Shown here in pieces: positions 10,421-23,079 of a DNA stretch of 64,000 nucleotides. The notes under the pieces were generated by a model. The model was not told the origin of the DNA and ran no database searches. It was given only the letters and a program-made list of their open reading frames with translations. This DNA is from Seminavis robusta (taxonomy: Eukaryota; Bacillariophyta; Bacillariophyceae; Naviculales; Naviculaceae). The stretch spans positions 47,361 through 111,360 of the forward strand of contig CAICTM010000123.1 of NCBI GenBank assembly GCA_903772945.1, in the 5' to 3' direction. Position numbers and translations under genes: made by a program. Position 1 is the stretch's first letter, and each line of letters opens with the position of its first letter.

Positions 10421-12592
10421 ATAATAGAAAATCATATACTAAACAAACACTGATTACAAATCAAACACACACCCAGCTTTTACTTATTAGCTAGCTAGCT
10501 AGATTAATACCCTACAGTACTACAGTTACATCCTGTTTCCGAGTGCGGTATGCACTGCTAGCTAGCCAGAAGGTGCGAACAGACACCTGCGGGCCCATAA
10601 AGACAAAGAGAGGCGCTCCTGTTGAGCGTGACATTGCAGCAAGAACACGCACAAGCCGCAACAAACTCTTGCAACAAGGTTATCGAAGACGACTACAGGT
10701 ACCGGTGCCATGGCACAACTCGATGTTGCACTTCTCGATCTCGATAGATAGATAGATTTGCTGGCTACGGAACCGTGACCGGTAGGCTAGTAAATTTTGG
10801 TGTCGTGCAGGCTTGTCTGGCTGCAAGCAAGTTGAGCAGTCCATCGCCCAGGCCCACTTCCGGACCACCCTTGTAACACCGTGAACCCGATCTTGGACAT
10901 TGGAGCTTCATCGCACCTTGAACCAAATCAGGACTCATTCCCGTAACCCTTCCTTTTCCTGTCCAACTTCCAGCCGGCCATTGGATCATATGCATTCCTC
11001 TCTGTTGAGCCGTCCCCTATCGCTGCTTGTTGGCCCCAACCACTTCCTCGCTCAGGGCCTCTGCTGGATCCAATCCAGGCCTGGCCTCGCTCCTCCATCA
11101 AAACCAAAACCAGGACTCGACTCGCTCACCCACAGCTCAGCCCTTCTCTGCTCCCGGACCCATCTATCTCCTTACTACTAGCTAGCTAGCTAGCTACGGT
11201 AGCTGGTCCCACTCGGCCTTGGACCAACTCTTGTACGCTACCTCTCAAACATATCCTGGACTGACGCCTGCAACAACTGCTGGCAGGCACCAAAACAAGG
11301 ATTCGCTCTCAATCCAAAACCTGGACCCACTCCGACTCCCTGTTTCTAAACCAGGTTGATTGCATGCTTACAAGGCCCACTCCCGCCCGGAGTCGAGTAG
11401 CTAGATGGCAACAGTGGATAGTCTTGTTGGATGCCGCTACCGTACGGTACCTCAGGACTCACCCTGGTTCGTCACCAGGTCGCACAACCACACAAATATT
11501 GGAGCAGACTCCCAACGACTGGCTGCTACTTGCTTGGTTGATCTCCCTACCGGTACTTGCTCGTGGTCCCACGCCTGGACCAGACTTAGTACTCCTTGAT
11601 TGACCTCCACTGCAACCGTCACGACAAGCAAGATCCGAACCAGGCACTTGACCGTACAAGCAAGTCCTGAAACACTGGCTGCCTGGACCATGAAAAGGTC
11701 TCAGCTACTGTCACTGCATGTAATGCTCCTTGCTTGACCAACGCCCGGGCGAGCGGATCGTCTAGCTAGCTAGGAGCAAGCAACCAACGTTAAGTTAGGC
11801 CCTTCAGGTCTTACCATACTCCTGAACCAATCCGCCTTTGGACCAACTCCGCCACACCTTTAGCAGTCGACTGGCTTTGTTGTGTTGTTCCTGGACCAAC
11901 ACCAGGCCCCACCATTCCTGGACCAGTCTCCAGGTTCCGGCACGAACAATGCAGCAGCCCCGGAGCGACTGCTGGTATCAAAGCACGGCAACACTCGACT
12001 GAGCACCAGCAGTGGCTTGGTTGGAACGAGAGCGCCAATAGAGACCAGTCCGTCCCTAATTAATAAGTAGCCATCCTCAATCCTCTGCAGTAGCTAGTCG
12101 CCAGTTTCACTTCTCTTGTTGTCACGTTGCGGTCAGGCTGGAAAACCACGTGAGCAACTGTATGCAATTATCATAGACAGAGATGCCAGAAGGATCCTTA
12201 CAGGCGACTCTACTACTAGTTATTTGTAATGGCTAGATCAGATAGATGACATGATGCAGATGAAGCTACATGTACAGTACTGTTTGATAGATTACATGTA
12301 GATGTGTGTTTTCTTAAAAGCTGGGAGGTCTGGTACCACAGTTAGTCCCTCCCTGACCCTATCCTACTGTAGAAAAAAAGATTCGGGGTCATTTTTCGCA
12401 TGACGAGGGGAACCCAGTCTGGCGGCAAAAGACCCAGAATGCCTCGACAATGGATACAATGTCATGTAAAGAGCAAGACTGCATTCTTTCATTTTCCTGC
12501 CATCCTGTTGGGCTCCAAACGCTTCCGCTTTCGTCTTCTTGCAGTGGGTTCACTTCCATTATATCTAACAAACAAAGTAAGCAGTAACAAAG
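10421..12592. other. Intergenic with CCTGGACCA-rich low-complexity DNA
   Basis: No gene is supported. From about 10900 to 12030 the sequence repeatedly uses CCTGGACCA, CCAGG and CCAACTCC words in irregular spacing, like a decayed minisatellite. AGCT microsatellites occur at 10489-10502, 11178-11197 and 11761-11774. Confidence 0.45.
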
Positions 12593-13555
12593 ATGGATAA
12601 GATGGATCTGTCTAATCGAGGCTCTACATTTGAGCAAACTCCGCGAGGAGAAGGTCAGATGGTGCAGATGGGACGCATGGGGAGTCAACGTCTGGGCATC
12701 GGCGGCGGGTCGATGATTATGCGCGACGCCATGGGAGGATCTGGTCGTCACTTTGACGATGTTTTCTTGGATGATCAACCCATTGGACGTGGTGGTACCA
12801 TGGGCACGTACAAGTACAGCAACAATCCTCACGATGGAGCTCGTCGGAGACGACAAATGTGTGTCGGTATCGTTATCTTTGCCGTGCTCTTTGCGGCGGC
12901 TCTGTCGATACACTTGTCGGGTAGCAAGTCCGCCGCTGAACAAATGGTAACTGCCGCACCCAGTTTAAAGGGGACTACCGTCGCACCCAACGTGACTGAA
13001 GCTCCCAGTATTAGTGCCGAGGAGGAACAAGAATTGGAACAGCAACTAGAAGAAGAACACGAAGCGATTATGCAAAATTTGGAAAACGAAAAGAAGGATT
13101 TGGACCACGAACTAGAAACGACACGAGAAGAACAGCACAATGCGGATAATACACCGGAACAACAAGAAATATTGGATCAAAAGGAATCCACGATTGAGGA
13201 TTTGGAAGATGCGATCCGCGAAGAGGAAACCGTCGAAGAATTCTTGACCGATGACCGCGTCACGGACGAAATGGCGGATTTGGCCGAAAAGGACGAAGAT
13301 TTGTTGGAAGCCGAAGAATACAATCTAGACAATGAGCTGGATGTGCTAGATCAGGAACTCAACAATGCCGATAAGGGAGATGCCACTCCTGCCGAAACAG
13401 AAGAACTAGAAGAAGAATTGGGAGAATTAAAGGGACAGGAAGCTTCTTTGCGTGATCAGGAAGACAATGTGGAAGCCCAAGAAAACGAACTCATTGCGGA
13501 GGTCGTAGAGGAAGAAAAAAAGGAAGGAGATGAGGAAAACGAGGATGGACAATAA
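12593..13555 (+). CDS. Single-span membrane protein with acidic coiled-coil
   Basis: A 320-residue frame starts at the ATG at 12593 in one exon. Residues 1-83 are Gly/Met-rich and polar. They are followed by RRRR and one hydrophobic span (about 89-108), an arrangement that favours a type II membrane protein with the N-terminus in the cytosol. A Thr/Ala/Pro-rich stalk (about 112-140) precedes a long, highly acidic heptad-rich region (about 142-310) rich in Glu, Leu, Asp and Gln, which should form a coiled coil. There is no catalytic motif. It may be an organising or tethering protein on the lumenal or extracellular side. I cannot name a family. An AATAAA-like A/T-rich stretch follows the stop directly. 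Confidence 0.7.
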   Translation: MDKMDLSNRGSTFEQTPRGEGQMVQMGRMGSQRLGIGGGSMIMRDAMGGSGRHFDDVFLDDQPIGRGGTMGTYKYSNNPHDGARRRRQMCVGIVIFAVLFAAALSIHLSGSKSAAEQMVTAAPSLKGTTVAPNVTEAPSISAEEEQELEQQLEEEHEAIMQNLENEKKDLDHELETTREEQHNADNTPEQQEILDQKESTIEDLEDAIREEETVEEFLTDDRVTDEMADLAEKDEDLLEAEEYNLDNELDVLDQELNNADKGDATPAETEELEEELGELKGQEASLRDQEDNVEAQENELIAEVVEEEKKEGDEENEDGQ

Positions 13556-14428
13556 AAATCCTTGACAAGCAAGCAATCAATAATTTACATTTTACGATTT
13601 TCATAATTTACTGCTTGTTTCATTCAACCTTCTACGAGTTGTTCAGGTCTATGCGATCTTTTGTGTTGCGTTGATAATTGTTGCTGGGTTCGAAAACGGA
13701 CGTTGGTCCGCACTCCTTGATTGTCCTTGAAATAGGGCAGCGAGCCAACCCGAATCGAATCATAGTGATGCGAAGTGGCTCCGGTCGCCCGTTGGCATCA
13801 GACAGTGGCGCAAAAGCATCGATTGATCGTTTGCGCCGCGGTACTGGCTGTCTGCAAGTCAAGACGCTTCTGGTTGTTTTAGGATCACTGATACACACAA
13901 TTGCGGGCCTAGTTAGCTAGCTAGACGTCATCCTAATCCGATTAGCACCGGGCCCTCTTTCTGTTTTCGTCGCGACCTCAGCCTATAAGGATACCCGCTT
14001 CAGCTAGCTAGCTAGCTAGCTAGAGAACACGATGCAACTAGGGACAAGCAGTCTCAGTAAGGGAGCAGGAGGCACCTACTATCGTACGCAAAGCAAAGCC
14101 AAGAAAAGAATCTTTCGGGGGCAATGTGGATGCAATGTAACACAAGTTGAAACGATGGGTACTGCCATCGTGCGAAGCAATGAACAGTTGCAGGATAGCG
14201 AATGACAGCTGGGGATTAACTACTCTACTGTAACGCTACAAGAAGCATTTATTTGGGATGCTGGTTTCATAATCAATCTAAACATAGGGATTCGATAGCA
14301 GGGAAAAGCTCATTTCTGCTGATGCTAGATTTGCAGAATTGCTGCCACTCTTGAGTGAGGACCATAAGACAGTAAATTGAACACTGCCATGTGTTCAGGG
14401 CTCTTCTTTTATTTTGATACCCTCATCA
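13556..14428. other. Intergenic, no gene seen
   Basis: AGCT microsatellites lie at about 13911-13924 and 14003-14023. A minus-strand open frame at 13632-13898 has no recognisable domain and I do not call it. Confidence 0.4.
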
Positions 14429-15127
14429 TCATTTTTGGACTGTATCTTGGAGAGTCCTTGCTGTGCGGTGAACCACCACATTCCAATTTAGCCGTGTGTG
14501 TGTTACCGGTAGAATTCCTCGAATAGATTTCAAGCTATGGGTAGATTGCGCATAGGAATCCATAAGGGATACAAAGGCTTCATTCTCCCAGGAGGCAATT
14601 TGCTTCATAATGGCAGGGGCCAATTCGCCTTCCACCGTTTTAGGAGCGAATTCTCTTGTGGATCGAAGTTGAAAGTTCCCACCTTCAAAGGAGAAGGAGC
14701 AAATCTTTAATTTTCCTGAAATTTCTGCAGTCGATGCATCTGATTTAATGGTCCATTCAGCGGACCAGAAACCAGTTCGGCTCTTTGCTTCATCCACCCG
14801 CTCGGCATATGTTCGCAAGACAACTTCATCATTGTTGCTTCCTGCAGAAATCTCACCACGAGAGATAACGTCCTTTCCACCGCTGTAGAGACCCTCTTGG
14901 TACTTGTTCAGCTCTTGTTTCAATAAAGCCGCCAATGGATGGGACAGGTCTTCTTGAGTGGCAGCGCACGTATCACGCTCATGGTGACTTTTAATTTCCG
15001 CCCAAGCATCATCTGGAACCGAAGAACCTGCAAGCTTCTGCATGTCCTCCAACAAGGCATTGAAGTTACCAGCAGGCGCTGATCGTAGCACTTCTCTAAT
15101 GAACTCTAGTTGGTCAGGGGTAGCCAT
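14429..15127 (-). CDS. CAPZA: F-actin-capping protein subunit alpha (CapZ alpha)
   Basis: A 232-residue frame starts at the ATG at 15127, which has a strong ACCACCATGG context. An upstream open extension to 15211 has no ATG. The N-terminus matches the alpha-subunit pattern of a short helix followed by APAGNFNALLEDMQ, equivalent to the APPGEFNEV segment of animal CapZ alpha. The C-terminal third has the family's clearest region: QIASWENEAF, then RGILPVTHTRLNWN, corresponding to the LPVT-TKIDWN block before the actin-binding tail. CapZ alpha and beta form a heterodimer that caps barbed ends of actin filaments and limits their growth in the cytosol. The protein is shorter than animal alpha subunits (about 286 residues), mainly in the middle. 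No beta subunit is in this window. Confidence 0.85.
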   Translation of the reverse strand: MATPDQLEFIREVLRSAPAGNFNALLEDMQKLAGSSVPDDAWAEIKSHHERDTCAATQEDLSHPLAALLKQELNKYQEGLYSGGKDVISRGEISAGSNNDEVVLRTYAERVDEAKSRTGFWSAEWTIKSDASTAEISGKLKICSFSFEGGNFQLRSTREFAPKTVEGELAPAIMKQIASWENEAFVSLMDSYAQSTHSLKSIRGILPVTHTRLNWNVVVHRTARTLQDTVQK

Positions 15128-16158
15128 GGTGGTATCTACCTCGATCCATTCAGGTACGAACTCAGTATAGTACTGGTACAGCAATGGCGACAATACCGGT
15201 AGTGCTTCCACGGTGTTTTTGGCGGTTTGCAGCTTTCAAGGAACAAAATTTAACTCAGCAAAGCTGCAACAGACAACAATCGAAAATGGTCTCCCACCTG
15301 ATCTAACTGTCACAACAACTCTGCTACCGCAGGAAGAGCACGCAGCATCATTCCCTTGCACCACATAGCTAGCTAGGACGCTGGTGATATCACATGCAGC
15401 GTAGCTGTGCATATATAGGCGCTAGAACTTTGGTGCTAGTAGTACTGAATCGTATGAGTGGCGGCAAATTGTACCTGCCGATAATGGCTTCACTCTCAAC
15501 TTGCTATGTGCCATGTCACCATCTCTGCTCGAGCGAGACAATCGCACGGTGTGGGGGCAGTGGGAACATGCGTGACGGAGGCACTAACATTGGCATTGGC
15601 ATGGGTTCTAGGCCAGTCGGCCTACTCCTGGCATGGATCTATCCATGTCAGGAGTGGGACCAGGTCCATTCATGTGGCCCGGGGATGGACAACGGATGAA
15701 AACCGTATACCGGTAGATGCATGTATGCCTTGGATCACGTTGGAGTGGTGCGTCCCACAAATCAAGACAATAGTGAAGCGAGAGAAGCTGGTTCCTTGGT
15801 GCTGATCATGCATCCAAATGAACTTGCGAGCTGTGTTATACCAGACCAGGTAGTCAGCTCAAACCTCACCCTCGATGAACCATCGGCTGGGTCATCATAC
15901 TGTAGTGCGGAGGCTCTACTCGTACCTTTCACACTACCAACATTATACACTGCTTCTTCTATGAGGAATGTCCGACCTTTTAGTCTCCACATGAGTGCAT
16001 AGTATCAAGCGTTTCCTCCGTACTCCGTAATTGCTGGGGTACAGGTGCTAGGGTATGCATGCACATTGATGGACCTTGGGGATAGGAACTGGTACAGGGC
16101 TGTCTCCCCGCCGTTCTGAAGGGGTGACAGTGCGGCTTGTACGTCGCCATAGCGTCTG

Positions 16159-16220
16159 CTTCCGGTACCTGGTAAGATGAACGAGGCGACTTCCGGTACC
16201 TGGTAAGATGAACGAGGCGA
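16159..16220. repeat. Perfect 31-bp tandem duplication
   Basis: Units 16159-16189 and 16190-16220 are identical; each begins CTTCCGGTACCTGG. They lie in non-coding DNA. Confidence 0.85.
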
Positions 16221-19200
16221 AAGCTTTCGCGCGGCTAAAATCGTTGTGTTGCAAGAATCAAAAGGGCTCTAGCCTTCTATGTCTTTCAGTTGGAAAGAAT
16301 AGCTCAGTCGATGATGGGTACTCCTCTGGACTGTGAAAGTTCTGTACGAGAGGTGTACAAGGGAACCATTGCTGGGGCTGTGATAGTCTATTGTGACTGC
16401 ACAGATCTTCAGGAGACTGCATAAAAACGCTATACAGTTCGAGTTTTCCACCTTAGTTTCGCCTCCACTCCCCTCCCGACACTTTTTCACATGGTCTATG
16501 CAGTTTTGAATCCACTTGAAAGGTGTGACATCGGCTGGACTTGGAAGGCTGCATTGGGAGGTAAATCTCTATGTCCAAGGCTAAGAGTAAGCTTTGGCAA
16601 CCATACCGTCATCCTTAACGCAGCCAGGATCGATAGTGAGGGGGTATCCCTGGCATCCTATCGGTTTTGAGGGTGGATTCTGGATTGAAAGCTGTGGGCG
16701 TCTTTTGGGCGTTGCCAAGGCAGAGCCCCTTGGCATGGAAGTGGAAACAATAGTGCTATGTTGTGTTTGTGCGAGTGAGTTCTCGACATCCTCCCATTGG
16801 AATCTGCGGAACTGATTGGAGCGTCTGTTTGCTCAGAGGAAGAGGTTTTTGCTGAATGCTCAATGCCCAGTGACCTGGACCACCAAATGGTACAAGGGTA
16901 CATTCTCGTGCTCGACTCGTACTGCCTCTGAAGCTCCGAAGCACGGCAACCGAATAACCGAACACCGTTTCCTCCTTGTTGTTCGTGTATGCCTCTTTTG
17001 GAGGCAGTGGCAAAAATCCGTAAACACCCGATGGGTTGGCAGTTTCCTTCGTCTTTTGCATGGGCGACCGCTCCAAACCGCGCTCCTCTGATTGCCACAT
17101 AGATCCCGTGCTCTGATGCGCTGGAGCATGGCAGCGCTTGTTGTTGTTTCCTCGCGTTCGCTTCTTTTAGAAGCTCTTGGCCCAAGGATCGGTTCAATAC
17201 CACCTTTTTCGTTCTTTGCTGGGCTTCAATTGCTTGCTGGTTTCCTGACCCGTTCCACCGTCTATCCATCGTTTGCCCGGCCTCCCTGGGACCGTTGCTC
17301 GTCCATCCCTCCAAAGCTGTGAGAGGCGCTGTTTGCGACACCGAAGCTAAGGACGCATGTTGGTGATTTGTTTGTCCTTGTCTGGTTTGACAGGAGGACT
17401 TAGCTGAACACAAACGACAACCACGAGCTCATCCGACAATGACCACCCAACGAAGTTACGCAGAGAGACGATGGTCTATCGGACAAAGAACAGTCGAGCG
17501 CTCAAATGAGCAAGGTTTGGTGCTATGGAACCTCGCAAGGATATGATAAGGAGCCGTTGTAGGCCAGCAGAGAGCAGAGTCTTGGCTTTGCTAGATTGTT
17601 TCTGTCCCTACCAGACTTCTGCCCCAGAAGATCCACTCCCTCCCCTCTCCCTGTACCGTGCCACCGGAAGAAGTTAAGGAGCGCCCATGAGCCTTCTGAA
17701 TCCTCAGGATGATACCAACGGCAGGTGGACAGGAGGACGACACCGGATTGGAGGCTGTGGGAAGTATGTGGGAAGTATTAGGGCTTGCCATTGCCGATCC
17801 AATGGAGGCTGTTTGAAAGGGTGGAAAATGAAGTAGATTGTACCCAACCAAATGTGATGGCTGACCTGGCCAGGATCGGCTCCGGTGACAGAAGAATCGG
17901 CACAGCTTCGTCTGATTGCTTCGGGCTAATGATGCTTGCGGCGCTACTTTATATTGAAAAAGCTCAGAGTCTCGGTTTCCCCAGTCTTCAGTTTGCCTGG
18001 AATACTGATTCAGAATGATGGCGCTGTGTTATGGGAGGGGGAACTGGGCGCTTTCATCGTAGACAGGTCAAACCCTGGGCGGCCATAGTATATGGCTTCT
18101 TGCAGAAATGCTCGTGCTTGAGGTCATCAGAAAACTGAATGGGGGAAGCAATTACGTCTCATGGTTCGAATATTCCCCCGGGGCCCTTTACGCCTTGCTG
18201 ATGAGGCAGGGATATCACTCCTGTGGCCGCCGATTTGGAAGAGGGGACTCAGGCTCAGAAGATCACACTCTAAGCCACATGATCCCGCCCTGACTGAGAG
18301 AGCTTCACAAGCAGTTCTGAACCAGCTCTTGATGGTTGAGGATTCCTTGTGATGGAAAGGGCTTGGGGAATATTCCATTGAAACCAACCGTGCAAACTCA
18401 TTTGCAGTTGCCGAATCGGCCACCAAACGAAACCAAACTCCTTCGTTTAGAGCCATCGCGGGCAAGAATGAAACCAGGGAAGGTATTTCATGACGCCGAG
18501 GCAGCTGCGGTCCCTTGGAACCTGAGAGAGATGCCACCGCACCAACGACAAACTCGGGACGATTGAAGAAACAATGGCAAAAGGTTGCCACCTAAACCAG
18601 TCTACCGGATCCATCGGAGGAGGCGGCGCTTCAAACTCCAATATCACCGGCCAACAGAGGGCCCAATGCGGCTCCATTGGTCAGTTCAGACAGCCTCCGG
18701 TCTACCTGCTTGTGATCTACATGCCCAAGACGTCTGCACGTTCAGGAGGGTGTCCAAAAGAGCGACCCCGCCGCAGACGGAAACATTTGACTTTTTCCTG
18801 GGTCAATTTGGATTTTTTATTCGGCGCACCACACCACTAAGGCCGCCATGAGGCAACCACTTCAAGACTGTCCAAGGGGGGAGAGAAGTAACAAGGTGAG
18901 AGTCATATAATTGAATGCTCGAGGATGAGTTGCAAAAGACCTCTCTTGCAAGCTTCCCTGACAGAGCGCTCACCTTTCTCCTTCCATACAAACACTAGCA
19001 ACGCCGTTCTTTTGGCATACAGCGCCAAACTTCAGCAACAATCAACCACCTTGAGACTAGCCAAGAGCGGCTTTTCCTGGTCCCACAACCATTTCAGATG
19101 CCGATCATTGCGCCACAAGACCATTCAACACGTGAGGTCCAGGTCTTGCGAAAAGCGGGAAGCACCGGTCTGGGGGTAGAAGAGAATGTGGGGGTGGGGA

Positions 19201-19872
19201 AGTAAAAAACTGGGGGCAAAACTATTTTCAACGAGTTTTATTTTGGGGGTACAACTGGGGGAGACGTGGCCTCGCGAGCGTCCTGAATGGTTGTGGTCTG
19301 GCTTTTCAGCCTTCCCTTCCCCGATAAAACACCGCAATCGCCCTTCATTTTTATATCCTCCAACCTTTTGGTGCGTTGAACCAGAGGTCACTACTAACGT
19401 ATCCTCTCCGAAGGTAGGGCCAAGGGCTGCCACCAGGGACGCATGGCGAGGAATAAAGTCAGTAGAGATGATTGCCAAGGTAGTTGTAGTTGTGTCTTCT
19501 GAGAAGAGGCAGTTGTCTACTTTGGGTTGAAAAGTTTCCTGGTCTCTTTCATGTATGTCCTCTTCGGTCATCCATCTTCTCCGACGCCTACTAGGATGTA
19601 CAAAATCCCACCCCTTCCTCTATTTGTTTGGCGCCGAGGCTTCTGTTGTGAAACTCTGATCCTGGGATAGCGGTATGAGTTGAATCGCCAAGGACGCGAG
19701 GAACGAGTGGTGGACTGTTTGGATCTCCGATGGTTGGCTTTGACGATTGAATCATTAAAACTCTCCACTTTCGGCTCATCATCTCTTCTCGTCTTGTACA
19801 GCGCTGATGTTGTCATGGGTTGATTGGTCGTGGAGGCAAGGATGTGTTGACGACAACCAAGATGGACGAGTT

Positions 19873-20313
19873 CTGTCCTCTCTTGAGTTTAGCAGAGCCT
19901 CTCGTCAGTCTGAAGACTGTGTTTGCTTCTCGCTGTGGGCCATGCCTGATGATGATGTGCTCTAGACTGTGCTACAGCTCTTCGTTGTCAAGCTGGTTGA
20001 TTGCAGGAAACAGATTTGCTCTTCAGCCTGACGCGGATGCTCTGCTAAGCTCAAGAGATGGCAGGTGAGCGTGATATCCAAGGGTCAGAGGAGTTCCCAG
20101 GAGCCAGCCTGGTTATTGAACTGTCAGATGACATAAATCTGTCCTCTGTTGAGTTTAGCAGAGCCTCTCGTCAGTCTGAAGACTGTGTTTGCTTCTCGCT
20201 ATGGGCCATGTTTGATGATGCGATGCTCTAGACTGTTCTACAGCTCTTCATTGTCAAGCTGGTTGATTGCAAGAAGCAGATTTGCTTTTCGGCCTGACGC
20301 GGATGCTCCTGCT
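19873..20313. repeat. Direct duplication of about 170 bp
   Basis: Copies at 19873-20044 and 20139-20313 share most bases, for example the long run starting AGCAGAGCCTCTCGTCAGTC. They differ by substitutions and small indels, and about 95 bp separates them. Both copies are open in one frame on each strand, but no protein family is recognisable. Confidence 0.7.
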
Positions 20314-21159
20314 CAATCCAACAGAGGGTGGCCTGTGTGAGACCAGGGGAAGGAGTGGTCGAAGCCATGACTTCTCAACGAACCAGGGAATGTTCACTGC
20401 TGAACTGGCAAAGGGGCGGGCCGCCGTTGTTTGACTGCTATGGAGAACTCTTTGATCTGGCAGTCTGCTACACTGTTACCACCGTCTCCAGGCAGCTTCC
20501 GCTTGCACCCCCCTTCTCTCTCCAGAGAAACGATGTCGCCAATGATACCAACCTGTTGGTTCTGGTATGTTCCCGAAGACCGCGAGCAGCAACTCCCTGC
20601 TAAACGAGATGCGCGCCTTGGTTCCTCCCGGCGGTACCCCGTGCATTCATCATATTCAATTCTCTCAAAATCCAAAAGGAACATTGATGCAAACCACTTC
20701 AGGTCTACGAATTCCTAACATGACGCAAAACGTCTTATGGAATCTTCCTGAATTCTTGTTTGGAACAGAATCAGATTGTACCCAGAGCGAAGCTTATGCG
20801 TCCGCTTTTCACGAAGCGCTGGAGAGCAGGCGAAGCATCTTTGTTGAAAAACTACTGTGGTCGTATCACAGCAGTGACAGGGCTCAGAGTATCGAATCAA
20901 AAAGGAAAAAGAAAGGTCCCTTTTATTAACGCATCAAAAGACACCGATCATGCTGAGTACTCTTGATTCTGGTCGGGTCAAAGCTTACCGGACGGGCGGA
21001 ATGGGATCGTGCCCCCAACGGTGGCACTCGCACTGTGCGCGTCCTTCTTCGCGAGCGAAAAACGCTTTGCCAGTAACAACATCGATTGCGACATCTCAAA
21101 CACCCGTTCCAGAGCACAACAGAATCGAATCAACTAAAACTACTCTTTAAAACTACCTG

Positions 21160-22634
21160 CTACAGCTTCTTCGCGCTCTTGAGAGAATTCCGAATCGGTG
21201 CCAAATGCACCGTGAAGAGGCGGAAGCTGTCACTCTCGACCTTCGTGGCCGGCTCTCTTCGTACCTCAGCAATCATGCGTAAATGGTTGGTGAGACATTG
21301 TCGACGCTCTTCGGTTGTGGCGTTTTGTCCAACAGGCAACCCACGCATCAGACAAGCATCCGTCGCCTCTTGATCCGTCAAACTGCTACATCCGTTGAGA
21401 TGATGCCCTTCTTCAATGAGCATGTCGTCATCTTTGCACACGACGCGGGAAATGCGGTCCACTTGACTTTGGAGCCATGCACTGGGTTGAAATTCCGCTA
21501 CCCAAGAACTGAGCCAACCCGGTAGGTACTGGTTGATACCCATGGCCAAGGACAGCTTTACCTAATAAGTGTCAACGGACGAGGATGAGTGGAAGAATCC
21601 ACAAAAAGTAAGCAGGTGAGGGAAGGTTCAAACATCCATGGAAATGTTGGATCTCGTATTCAAAATTGACGTACCAAGTGCTCTCTTGGCAAGTCCTTGA
21701 TGGACAGGTGGGGTTTTTGCTCTCCTCCTGCAGCGAAGATGGTTCTGTATAGCGTCACGGCATCCAAAATGGGTCCAGCGGCATCTTCTGCTGCTGCTGT
21801 AGAGGAATCATCATGGCTCGACGCAATGGACATGCTCTGTGTCATGGCTTTCTGCACGTGTCGACTCTCCGAGTGCAGAAACGAGCTCCAGAGCATATCG
21901 GCTACCTGATTGTAGACTTGTTGGCGTTGTCCGTATTCAATTTGCGCAAACCATTCTAATTCGTAGGGATTGTGAAAGTGACGGGACATGAGTTGACGTG
22001 GGGTCACAATGGCCAAGATGACGGGAAGGAATCCAATAATGGGTGGAATCCACATAATCACTAAAGGTAGCATGGTGCGAAAGTCATCCCGTAGCAGTCG
22101 TTGCTGCTCGTACTGTCGCCTTGGAATGCGCCCCAACTGGATGGTAGTAGTGGCAGTTCCAGCCGTACTAGGAGCGTCTACATGGGGATATGCAATGGTC
22201 CACTGTTCCAGAGGGGTATTATGAATGGCATTGTAATGGAAGCAATCTCTGAGCAGCGCCTTGACTCCTGAGGGAAAGTTCTGGACGCGTTCCCAATTGG
22301 TTTGCGGTCTCTGTGGTGACGCAACGTCATTTCTTCGCTCTTCTATGAGTGTCTTGACATAGTCCAGTGCATGTTGCATCACATACGAGTAGTACTTCCT
22401 GCCAGTCCTGGTAGCAGTCGAAGAAGAGAACATGGCTCTACTACCGCTCAGTTCCAGTTGGTGTGTCGCCGTAGTAGCCGATGGCAAGAGCGACGAGTAT
22501 GTTCTGGTAGACGAGGAAAAGCCACGGGGGCAGGTACCGGAACACAAATGCAATTGATTCCTCACATGGTTCTCCCTGATAGACCTGCGTAGAAGACGCC
22601 GTTTGGTGGTGGGAACCAAAGCTAAGGAGGCCAT
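21160..22634 (-). CDS. LETM1-domain mitochondrial inner-membrane protein
   Basis: Exon 1 (21675-22634) and exon 2 (21160-21561) join in phase 0 across a 113-bp intron (GTACGT donor, TTAG acceptor), giving about 453 residues. I start at the ATG at 22634, where the protein reads like a mitochondrial presequence: basic, Ser/Arg-rich and without acids for the first 30 residues. The LETM1 domain shows a RDDFRTMLPL segment. A hydrophobic span with Pro-Pro follows (IMWIPPIIGFLPVILAIVTP, about residues 195-215 of the protein). After it comes the matrix-side ribosome-binding-like part, including KDLPREHLVKLSLAMGIN across the splice junction. LETM1 proteins work in mitochondrial cation/proton exchange and volume control and bind mitochondrial ribosomes. 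There are no EF hands, as in the shorter LETM-domain proteins. The gene is divergent from the one at 23080. Confidence 0.85.
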
Positions 22635-23079
22635 GGTGGCCACGGTCGCTCGTTCTGGTGGTGGGTGTTCAGTTTTCGATCGCCTTCTCTCTCTCACTCC
22701 TTCATACACCCCCCCACGAAATCCAATCAGAGGAAAATGGGACAATGAAGAAATAAGCTATGAGAGTTGAGAGGGTACTTGCATTGCTCTGGTGTTCAAA
22801 TACACCGGTACAGTGGGCACAACAGCCCCAACTGGTCGAATACTAAGAAAGCAAAAGAAATTCCATTTGCAGAGGAAGCATGCGTCAGCGTTGCGTTGGA
22901 TGCAGAGGCTCACCCCGCTTCGAGTCGAGTCACGAATTTCGTTTGGACAAAGAATTAGAGGAAAGGCACCCTGAATCTTTGAGTCCCACATCGTTCTCCT
23001 CAGGAAAAGAGACCCAAAGCAAACACCACAAAAAGAGAGCCGAGTAACTCACACACAGAAAGGAGGTGATAACGCGACG

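Larger units (their letters stand above)
15128..21159. other. Six-kilobase gene-poor stretch
   Basis: I cannot support a gene here. Many short frames are open on both strands at once. The longest is a 251-codon minus frame at 16658-17413 with no domain and two competing overlapping frames. Structures seen are a 31-bp tandem duplication (16159-16220) and a diverged duplication of about 170 bp (19873-20044 and 20139-20313). The stretch may be old, decayed mobile-element DNA, but I see no reverse transcriptase, integrase or terminal repeats. Confidence 0.45.

Noticed and set aside
16658-17413. Minus-strand open frame of 251 codons
   Set aside because: Two other frames on the same strand are also open over long parts, and no domain or composition bias supports it.
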